NCBI RefSeq assembly: GCF_029203285.1
Contig: NZ_CP115669.1
Span: 5,146,001 to 5,210,000, forward strand
Reading direction: 5' to 3'
DNA length: 64,000 nucleotides
Source of the DNA: Pseudomonas sp. PSE14
GTDB taxonomy: Bacteria > Pseudomonadota > Gammaproteobacteria > Pseudomonadales > Pseudomonadaceae
Shown here: positions 56,247 through 64,000 of the stretch, one piece after another
Layout: the number at the start of each line of letters is the position of its first letter
Numbering within the stretch: the stretch's first letter is position 1
Translations under genes and position numbers: made by a program
Notes under the pieces: generated by a model
Database searches by the model: none
What the model was told of the DNA's origin: nothing
What the model saw: the letters and a program-made list of their open reading frames with translations, nothing else

Positions 56247-56924
56247 ATGGTTGAGCTTTCAAGACTCTGGTCACTGCTGCGCCTGGCCAGCCCGCAGCTG
56301 CCCATCGGCGGCTACAGCTATTCCCAGGGCCTGGAAAGCGCCATCGAGCAGGGCCAGGTGAAGGACGCCGACGCCGCCCACACCTGGCTTGCCGATCAAC
56401 TGCAGCTGAACCTCGCGCGCTTCGAAGGCCCGCTACTGGCCGAACTGCTGCGCGCCGCGCAAGCCGCCGACTGGGAAGCCCTGCGCGACGCCGCCGAGCG
56501 TCACCGCGCCAGCCGCGAGACCCGCGAGCTGGGCCTGGAGAACCGGCAGATGGGCTTCTCCCTCGGCCAGTTGCTCGAAGCCCTGCCCGAGCTGGACCAG
56601 CCCGCGCGCCAGTGGCTCGCGGCGCAAGTCGAGCCCTCCTTCGCCGCCGCCTGGGCGCTGGCCGCCCGCGCCTGGGGGCTGTCCCCGGAGCAAGCCCTGG
56701 GCGCCTGGCTGTGGAGCTGGCTGGAGAACCAGCTGGCGGTGCTGATGAAGACCCTGCCGCTGGGCCAACTGGCCGCGCAGAAGCTCACCTCGCAATTGCT
56801 CCCCGACCTCGACCAGGCCTGCCGCAGCGCACTCGCCAACCCGCCGGCGGGCGGCGCGCCCTTCGGCCTGGCGCTGGCCAGCATGAACCACGAAACCCAA
56901 TACAGCCGTCTGTTCCGCTCCTAG
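56247..56924 (+). CDS. ureF: Urease accessory protein UreF
   Basis: UreF bridges UreD and UreG in urease maturation. The 225-residue helical protein has the hallmarks [37 protein letters not shown] and the end [13 protein letters not shown]. The stop is 10 bp from ureG. Length is canonical. Confidence 0.96.
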   Translation: MVELSRLWSLLRLASPQLPIGGYSYSQGLESAIEQGQVKDADAAHTWLADQLQLNLARFEGPLLAELLRAAQAADWEALRDAAERHRASRETRELGLENRQMGFSLGQLLEALPELDQPARQWLAAQVEPSFAAAWALAARAWGLSPEQALGAWLWSWLENQLAVLMKTLPLGQLAAQKLTSQLLPDLDQACRSALANPPAGGAPFGLALASMNHETQYSRLFRS

Positions 56925-56934
56925 GAGAACTGCC

Positions 56935-57549
<615 letters not shown>

Positions 57550-57592
57550 TCGCGCCCCACGACCGACGATTACAAGACCAAGGAGCTACACC

Positions 57593-58165
57593 ATGAGCCT
57601 GCGCAAAGCCCTCTGCAGCATCGCGCTGTTCCTCACCCCGGCGGTGGCCTTCGCCCATCCCGGACACGGCGACCACGGCCTGATCGCCGGCCTCGCCCAT
57701 CCCATCACCGGTCTCGATCACTTGCTGGCGATGTTCGCCGTCGGCCTCTGGGCAGCGCAGCAGCATGGCGCGGCGCGACTGGCGCTGCCGTGCACCTTCG
57801 TCGCGGCCATGCTGGTCGGCGGGCTGCTCGGCTTCGAGGGGCTGCAGGTCCCGTTCATGGAGACCGGCATTGCCGCTTCGGTACTGGCGCTGGGCCTGTG
57901 CGTGGCGCTGGCGGTGCGTCCGCCGCTGTTGCTGGCGATGGGCGCGACGGCGCTGTTCGCCCTCGCCCACGGGGTGGCGCACGGGCTGGAACTGCCGGAC
58001 CTGAGCAGCCCGTGGCTGTATGCCGCCGGCTTCGTTGGCGCGACCGCCGCGCTGCATGCGGCGGGTTATGGCCTGGTTCGCCTGCTGCCGCAGGCCGCGG
58101 CGCCGCTGGTACGTTTCGCAGGCTTGGCCTCGGCAGGCGCCGGCGCCTGGCTGCTCGCCGGCTGA
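57593..58165 (+). CDS. ureJ: HupE/UreJ-family nickel permease
   Basis: The 190-residue protein has a signal-like first helix and five or six further membrane helices. It carries the His-rich motif AHPGHGDHG at the mature start and the signature HPITGLDHLLAMFAVGLWA. Family members import nickel or cobalt. Its place after ureG supports a role in nickel supply for urease. AAGGAG precedes the ATG. A repeat array follows. Confidence 0.92.
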   Translation: MSLRKALCSIALFLTPAVAFAHPGHGDHGLIAGLAHPITGLDHLLAMFAVGLWAAQQHGAARLALPCTFVAAMLVGGLLGFEGLQVPFMETGIAASVLALGLCVALAVRPPLLLAMGATALFALAHGVAHGLELPDLSSPWLYAAGFVGATAALHAAGYGLVRLLPQAAAPLVRFAGLASAGAGAWLLAG

Positions 58166-58184
58166 CGCTCCTACAAGATCAAGA

Positions 58185-58376
58185 GCCCCTCACCCTAACC
58201 CTCTCCCGCAAGCGGGAGAGGGGACCGTTCGGCGCGGGTTGAAACCTCGGCGTCAGCCGGTACGGACAGCTCCCTCTCCCAGAAGGAGAGAAGACAGTTT
58301 GGTGCAGGATGAAGCCTCGGTGTCAGCCGGCTCAGACGGCCCCCTCTCCCTCTGGGAGAGGGCTGGGGTGAGGGAG
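58185..58376. repeat. CTCTCCC-type palindromic repeat array after ureJ
   Basis: Three hairpins alternate with two spacers containing CTCGGCGTCAGCCGG and CTCGGTGTCAGCCGGCTC. It is closely similar in layout to 31865-32054. Confidence 0.85.
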
Positions 58377-58423
58377 AAATCCCGGCACGCCCCCCCTGAG
58401 TGCGACGGTTACCCGACCATACA

Positions 58424-59185
58424 TCACCCTTTACGATGCACCGAGAACCCCGCCCAGGCCTGGCTCACGGGCATGATTTCCAGCGTGTTGATGTTGATGT
58501 GCGGCGGCTGGTTCATGATCCAGTGGATGGTCTCGGCGATGTCCTCGGACTGGATCGGTTCGGCGCCGGCGTAGGTCTTGTCGTACTTCGCCTGGTCGCC
58601 ACCGAAGCGCACCAGGGAGAACTCGCTCTCACACATGCCGGGTTCGAGATTAGTGACGCGTACGCCGGTGCCTTGCAGGTCGCAGCGCAGGTTCAGGGAG
58701 AACTGCTCGACGAAGGCCTTGGTGGCGCCGTAGACGTGGCCGCCCGGATAGGGCCAGTGACCGGCCACCGAGCCGAGGTTGAGGATGCTCGCGCCGCGGC
58801 CATAGGCGATCAGGCGCGGCAGCAGCAGGCGGGTGGCATACATCAGGCCTTTGACGTTGGTGTCCACCATGGTGTCCCAGTCATCCAGGGAGCAGTCCTG
58901 TGCCGGGTCAGCGCCCAGGGCGAGGCCGGCGTTGTTGATCAGGCCACGCAGCTTGGCGAACTTCTCCGGCAGGCTGTCCACCGCCGCGGTCATCGCCGCG
59001 CGGTCACGCACGTCGAGCACCAGCGGCAGCACCTCGGTCTGCGCCGAGAGTTCCTGCGCCAGCGCGTTCAGGCGCTCCTCGCGACGGCCGGTGATCACCA
59101 GCGACCAGCCATCGCGGGCGAAGCGGCGCGCACAGGCCTCGCCAAAGCCGGAGGTGGCGCCGGTAATGAACAGGGTGGAAGTCAT
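58424..59185 (-). CDS. Short-chain dehydrogenase/reductase (YdfG-like)
   Basis: The 253-residue Rossmann protein has the cofactor motif TGATSGFGEACA followed by TGRREERL (NADP preference), NNAG, and the catalytic Ser...YGATK (VYGATKAFVEQ). It resembles YdfG/serine 3-dehydrogenase (3-hydroxy acid dehydrogenases). The substrate is unknown. It stands alone between a repeat array and the gap with DnaA-box-like modules. Confidence 0.9.
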   Translation of the reverse strand: MTSTLFITGATSGFGEACARRFARDGWSLVITGRREERLNALAQELSAQTEVLPLVLDVRDRAAMTAAVDSLPEKFAKLRGLINNAGLALGADPAQDCSLDDWDTMVDTNVKGLMYATRLLLPRLIAYGRGASILNLGSVAGHWPYPGGHVYGATKAFVEQFSLNLRCDLQGTGVRVTNLEPGMCESEFSLVRFGGDQAKYDKTYAGAEPIQSEDIAETIHWIMNQPPHININTLEIMPVSQAWAGFSVHRKG

Positions 59186-59374
59186 CGGGGAATCCTCATG
59201 GTTGGCCCTCGTTCCGCCGGTCGGTGCCGGCGTGTCATGGTGGGCGCGTTCTTGTCGGTGTCTTGCAGGATAACAGTCCAGTCGCGCCCCGTTGCGCTAC
59301 AGCAGCGCTGGATAAAACCCGCACAGCTGGCCGAAAGCCCCGTCACTGCGGGGCCGCTCGCACTTGCTCCCACC

Positions 59375-59409
59375 TTGTCCACAGGCTGCTCCACGGATTC
59401 TGTGGGCAA
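59375..59409. promoter_or_regulatory. Inverted DnaA-box-like module 1
   Basis: TTGTCCACA-N17-TGTGGGCAA: two inverted 9-mers resembling the DnaA box (TTATCCACA), 35 bp in all. The gap 59186-59699 contains no supported gene. Confidence 0.5.
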
Positions 59410-59495
59410 GCGTGGCGGCGCATTTTCGCTGGACGAATTTCGAACGCCGCGCCGCAACCCGCACCAGCCCTGCGCCGGAGAAGTTCTTCCCAAGG

Positions 59496-59530
59496 TTATC
59501 CACAAGTCTTTCAACGGCAGGCGTGGACAA
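59496..59530. promoter_or_regulatory. Inverted DnaA-box-like module 2
   Basis: TTATCCACA-N17-CGTGGACAA. The left half is a perfect DnaA box; spacing is the same as in modules 1 and 3. Confidence 0.55.
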
Positions 59531-59662
59531 CCGGGCGCTCTCGGGAACTTTTCCGGAAAGCCGAAACTGTCCATCCATACAGCATTTCAGGGCGATCGAG
59601 CAGAAATCAGCCGGTCCTTGCGGAGCCCCTGGGAATGGGGCCTGCAAGGATTCGCCCAAACC

Positions 59663-59697
59663 TTATCCACAGGCCGGCCCACAGATTTTCTGGACAA
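59663..59697. promoter_or_regulatory. Inverted DnaA-box-like module 3
   Basis: TTATCCACA-N17-TCTGGACAA, ending 3 bp before the ornithine cyclodeaminase-like gene stop. The left half is a perfect DnaA box; the spacer shares bases with module 1 (AGGC, CCAC, GATT). Confidence 0.55.
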
Positions 59698-59699
59698 CC

Positions 59700-60623
59700 T
59701 CAATGCACCAGAAGCCGCGCCGCAATCAGGTCTTCCAGTGCATAACCCACGGATTTGAACAGGGTGATCTCGCTGTCGTCCCGGCGCGCGCCGCGCCCTT
59801 GCAGCAGGTCGGACAGCTGGCTGTGGATGGCGCCTTCGTCGATCACGCCTTCGCCCATGGGAATCAGCAGGTCGCCGGCCTCCTCCAGCGCGCCTTCGCG
59901 AGTGTCGACCACGATGCGCGCGCGACGCACGGCTTCGTTGTCGGTTTCGCGCATGGACGGCAGGAAGGCGCCGACCAGGTCGAGGTGGCAGCCCGAGCGC
60001 AGCCATTCGCCGAGCACGATGGGCTCGCGGGAGGTGGTGACGCAGCTGATGCAGTCCGCCGCCGCGACAGCGCCGCGCAGGTCGGCGCAGGCATGGACGG
60101 GATAGCCTTCGTCCTGCAGGCGCTTCACCAGGGCCTTCACCTTGTCGTCATGACGGCCCCAGATGGCGATGTCTTCGTACTCGCGCACAGAGCAGTGGGC
60201 GCGGACCATGTGCGGCGCCAGGGTGCCGCTGCCGACGATCAGCAGCCTGCGCGCATCGCGGCGCACCAGGTAGTCGGCGGCCAGCGCCGAGGTACAGGCG
60301 GTGCGCCGGGCGGTCAGCTCGGAGGCTTCGAGCATCGCCAGCGGACGGCCGGTCTGGCCATCGAACAGGCAGAACAGCGCAGCCACCGCCGGCAGGTTCT
60401 TCGCGCCGTTGCCGGGGAACACGGTGACTAGCTTGACGCCGATGTCCTGCCCCGGCCGCCAGACGGGCATGGTCAGCAGCGAAGCGTTGTCTGGCAGCGC
60501 ATGGCAGCCTCGCACGGGGGCTTCGCAGTCGCCGGCAAGGCCGATGCGCAGGGCTTCGATCAGTTGGGGATAACTCAGTCGTTCGGCGACGTCGGCGTTG
60601 GTGAGGAAGCGGAGGTCTTGCAT
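59700..60623 (-). CDS. Ornithine cyclodeaminase/mu-crystallin family protein
   Basis: The 307-residue protein has the family start and NAD-binding motif LLIVGSGTLAPHMVRAH. Also present are VKLVTVFPGN, the ITLFKSVGYALEDL end and the catalytic-region DLVGAFLPSMRETD. Family members include ornithine cyclodeaminase, lysine cyclodeaminase, alanine dehydrogenase and ketimine reductases, so the substrate is open. It is upstream of the SDR gene on the same strand and downstream of the liv operon, from which a REP pair separates it. Confidence 0.88.
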   Translation of the reverse strand: MQDLRFLTNADVAERLSYPQLIEALRIGLAGDCEAPVRGCHALPDNASLLTMPVWRPGQDIGVKLVTVFPGNGAKNLPAVAALFCLFDGQTGRPLAMLEASELTARRTACTSALAADYLVRRDARRLLIVGSGTLAPHMVRAHCSVREYEDIAIWGRHDDKVKALVKRLQDEGYPVHACADLRGAVAAADCISCVTTSREPIVLGEWLRSGCHLDLVGAFLPSMRETDNEAVRRARIVVDTREGALEEAGDLLIPMGEGVIDEGAIHSQLSDLLQGRGARRDDSEITLFKSVGYALEDLIAARLLVH

Positions 60624-60656
60624 GAAAGCTCCTCTTCAGGAAGCAGGGGATAACCT

Positions 60657-60722
60657 GTAGGAGCGAGCTCGCTCGCGAACAAGCCCCGCTGCGGAGATGT
60701 TCGCGAGCAAGCTCACTCCTAC
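60657..60722. repeat. REP pair (GTAGGAGCG family) between livF and the cyclodeaminase-like gene
   Basis: A plus copy (60657-60680) and an inverse copy (60699-60722) form a unit in the 114-bp gap after livF. Confidence 0.9.
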
Positions 60723-60737
60723 GAAGAGCAACAGGCG

Positions 60738-61454
60738 TCAGTGCCCGCCGAGGTAAGCGTTGCGAACCTCCTGGTTGCCCAGCAGCTCCGCGCCGGTGCC
60801 GCTCAGGCGGATCTCGCCGTTGACCATCACGTAGCCACGGTCCGACAGCTTCAGCGCATGGTTGGCGTTCTGCTCCACGAGGAACAGGGTCATGCCGCTC
60901 TTCGCCAGTTCCCGCAGGGTCTGGAAGATCTGCTTGACCACGATGGGTGCCAGGCCCAGCGAGGGCTCGTCGAGCAGCAGCAGCTTGGGCCGACTCATCA
61001 ACGCACGGGCGATGGCGAGCATCTGCTGCTCACCGCCGGACATGGTCATGGCGCGCTGGTTGCGTCGCTCCTTCAGGCGCGGGAACAGGTCGAACATGCG
61101 CTCCATGTCCTCCTGGGCGTGGTCCATGCCGATGGGAATGGTGCCCATCAACAGGTTCTCCTCCACCGTCATGTCGGGGAACACCCGGCGTCCCTCCGGC
61201 GACTGCGCGATGCCGTTGGAGGCCACGTAGTGCGCCGACTTGTGGCGGATGTCCTGGCCCTTGTAGAAGATCCCCCCCGCAGCCGCGCGCGGCTGGCCGA
61301 AGATCGACATCAAGAGCGTGGACTTGCCTGCGCCGTTAGCGCCGATCAGCGCCACGGTTTCCCCTTCGTTGACGGTCAGCGAGACTTTCTTCAGCGCCTG
61401 GATCGGCCCGTAGAACACATCCACATCACGGAACTCCAACATCGGCGCCGTCAT
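60738..61454 (-). CDS. livF: Branched-chain amino-acid ABC transporter ATP-binding protein LivF
   Basis: The 238-residue ABC ATPase has Walker A LIGANGAGKSTLL, IAQSPEGRRVFPDMTVEENL, signature MSGGEQQMLAIARAL and Walker B LLLLDEPSLGLAPIVV. Its ATG overlaps the livG stop (ATGA). It is the last gene of livHMGF. The substrate (leucine, isoleucine, valine or a related compound) is inferred from the family. Confidence 0.93.
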   Translation of the reverse strand: MTAPMLEFRDVDVFYGPIQALKKVSLTVNEGETVALIGANGAGKSTLLMSIFGQPRAAAGGIFYKGQDIRHKSAHYVASNGIAQSPEGRRVFPDMTVEENLLMGTIPIGMDHAQEDMERMFDLFPRLKERRNQRAMTMSGGEQQMLAIARALMSRPKLLLLDEPSLGLAPIVVKQIFQTLRELAKSGMTLFLVEQNANHALKLSDRGYVMVNGEIRLSGTGAELLGNQEVRNAYLGGH

Positions 61455-62322
61455 ACCAGCTCCTCTTCGTCCGCGCCGAGATAGGCGGCGATTACCTTGT
61501 CGTTGTGGCGAATCTCGTCCGGTGCGCCACGGGCGATGACCACGCCGTGGTCGAGCACGATGATGTGGTCGGAGATGTTCATCACCATGCCCATGTCGTG
61601 CTCGATCAGCAGCACGGTGATGCCGTGGTGGTCGCGCAGGTAGCGGACGATGCGCGCCAGGGCCTGGGTTTCCGCCGGGTTGAGGCCGGCGGCGGGTTCG
61701 TCGAGGCAGATCAGCTCGGGCCGGGTGCACATGGCGCGGGCGATCTCCAGGCGGCGCTGCTGCCCGTAGGACATCTCGCCGGCCAGGCGGTTGGCGCAGT
61801 CCACCAGGTCCACCACTTCCAGCCAGTAGAAGGCGTGGTCCAGCGCCTCGCTTTCCGCGCGACGGTAGCCGGGGGTGTTGAGCACGCCGGCGATGAGATT
61901 GCGGTTGACGAACATGTGCTGAGCCACCAGCAGGTTCTCCACCACCGACATCTCGCGGAACAGCCGGATGTTCTGGAAGGTGCGCGCCAGCCCCGCGCGG
62001 TTCACCAGGTGGGTGCCGCCGAACATCTTGTAGAAGACGCGGTTGCCGAACTGCGCCGGGTTGACGAAGTCGGCGGCCTGGAAGGGCTGGCCGAGCACCT
62101 TGATCACGTCCGTGGTGCGGCCCTGGGTGTTGAGCAGGATGTTGCCGCCGGTGGCCTTGTAGAAGCCGGTCAGGCAGTTGAACACCGTGGTCTTGCCCGC
62201 GCCGTTGGGGCCGATCAGCGCGGTGATGGAGCCGCGCTCCACGTCGAGGTTGACGTCGTTGAGCGCCTTGATGCCACCGAAGTGCATCATCAGGTGCTCG
62301 ACGCTGAGGATCTTGTCACCGC

Positions 62323-62326
<4 letters not shown>
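61451..62326 (-). CDS. livG: Branched-chain amino-acid ABC transporter ATP-binding protein LivG
   Basis: The 291-residue ATPase has Walker A LIGPNGAGKTTVFN, the LivG insertion (GFYKATGGNILLN through FGGTHLVNRAGL), ARTFQNIRLFREMSVVENLL, signature MSYGQQRRLEIARAM and Walker B LICLDEPAAGLNPAE. Its start overlaps the livM stop (ATGA) and its stop overlaps the livF start. Confidence 0.94.
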
Positions 62327-63627
<1,301 letters not shown>

Positions 63628-63629
63628 GC

Positions 63630-64000
63630 TCACACCTTCGATACCTGGGGACGACCCAGGAGCCCTTGCGGTCGGAAGATCAGGATGGTCACCAGCAGGC
63701 CGAAGGCGAACACATCCTTGAAGTCGGTGTTGATCATCCCGGAGAACTGCGCCTCGGCCACACCGAGGATCAGGCCGCCGAGCATGGCGCCGGGCAGCGA
63801 GCCGATGCCGCCGAGCACCGCGGCGGTGAACGCCTTGATGCCGATGATGAAGCCGGCATAGAAGTCGAAGGTGCCGTAGTTCATGGTGATCAGCACGCCG
63901 GCCAGCGCGGCCATGGCGGCGCCGATGACGAACACGTAGGAGATCACCCGGTCGGTGTTGATCCCCAGGATCGAGGCCATCTTGCGGTCCTGCTGGGTGG
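63630..64000 (-). CDS. livH: Branched-chain amino-acid ABC transporter permease LivH, N-terminus cut by window edge
   Basis: Only the last ~123 codons are visible. They show the LivH end: a QQDRKMASILGINTDRVISY loop, the helix VFVIGAAMAALAGVLITMNY, and GIKAFTAAVLGGIGSLPGAM. The frame continues off the window on the high-coordinate side. It is the first visible gene of livHMGF on this strand. Confidence 0.92.
   Translation of the reverse strand, partial: TQQDRKMASILGINTDRVISYVFVIGAAMAALAGVLITMNYGTFDFYAGFIIGIKAFTAAVLGGIGSLPGAMLGGLILGVAEAQFSGMINTDFKDVFAFGLLVTILIFRPQGLLGRPQVSKV

Noticed and set aside
59186..59699. Chromosomal origin of replication
   Set aside because: DnaA-box-like modules are present, but dnaA, dnaN, recF, gyrB, rpmH and an AT-rich unwinding region are absent; kept only as a DnaA-site hypothesis.

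Overview
The window is GC-rich (roughly two thirds G+C by eye), densely coded DNA from a Pseudomonas. Evidence for this is the retS, gcbA, ctpL-like and desT-desCB genes, a dusB-fis pair, a urt/ure urea cluster split by a desaturase block, and the REP-like repeats typical of the genus. Gene order largely follows, from memory, the P. aeruginosa PAO1 stretch around PA4839-PA4912. The gene content differs enough that I take it to be another member of the P. aeruginosa/nitroreducens/citronellolis side of the genus. This is recall plus inference; no search was run.

Layout. 1-7.1 kb: cbpA (cut by the window edge), a MocR-type regulator, speA, yciH, a Nudix hydrolase and a DUF2333 membrane protein. 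7.4-11.1 kb: the diguanylate cyclase GcbA and a CtpL-like chemoreceptor. 11.3-14.5 kb: an agmatinase / orphan PotF-like binding protein / LysR module that I do not remember at this place in PAO1. 14.6-29.5 kb: housekeeping genes (dsbD, aroQ-accB-accC, prmA, a DUF3426 zinc-ribbon protein, dusB-fis, purH, purD) ending with the hybrid sensor retS. 29.7-41.4 kb: marC, urea ABC transporter urtABCDE, an acetyltransferase, then ureD-ureA-pat-ureB-ureC. 41.5-48.2 kb: a DksA-like zinc-finger protein, an oxaloacetate decarboxylase-type enzyme, a short Hsp70, lipoproteins including osmE, a Rho_N-like protein, a stand-alone GyrI-like protein and an AsmA protein. 48.7-50.2 kb: two paralogous exported repeat proteins behind near-identical promoter/leader blocks. 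50.3-55.4 kb: an MFS transporter, two small proteins, desC-desB and desT. 55.6-58.2 kb: ureE-ureF-ureG-hupE/ureJ. 58.4-64 kb: a short-chain dehydrogenase, an ornithine cyclodeaminase-like gene and livHMGF (livH cut by the edge).

How the genes work together. SpeA makes agmatine from arginine, SpeB can split agmatine to putrescine and urea, UrtABCDE imports external urea, and the urease with its accessory proteins releases ammonia. Three places (upstream of urtA, ureD and ureE) each show a -24/-12 sigma-54-like promoter preceded by GCAC-N7-GTGC-like NtrC sites, so the split urea genes look like one nitrogen-controlled regulon. RetS and GcbA belong to the switch between planktonic and attached life. 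DesT with two operator-like palindromes controls desCB.

The most interesting unexplained items are: (i) the pair of exported 18- and 22-residue repeat proteins at 48.7-50.2 kb; (ii) three copies of a 35-bp inverted DnaA-box-like module in the 514-bp gap at 59.2-59.7 kb, far from any visible oriC marker gene; (iii) short open frames made of repeat sequence that bridge urtB-urtC and urtC-urtD with start/stop overlaps at both ends; (iv) a nested 157-bp palindrome and three TGTAG-N5-CTACA sites around the oxaloacetate decarboxylase gene. Intergenic spaces are full of at least four families of palindromic repeats. No rRNA, tRNA, CRISPR array, insertion sequence or prophage was seen.
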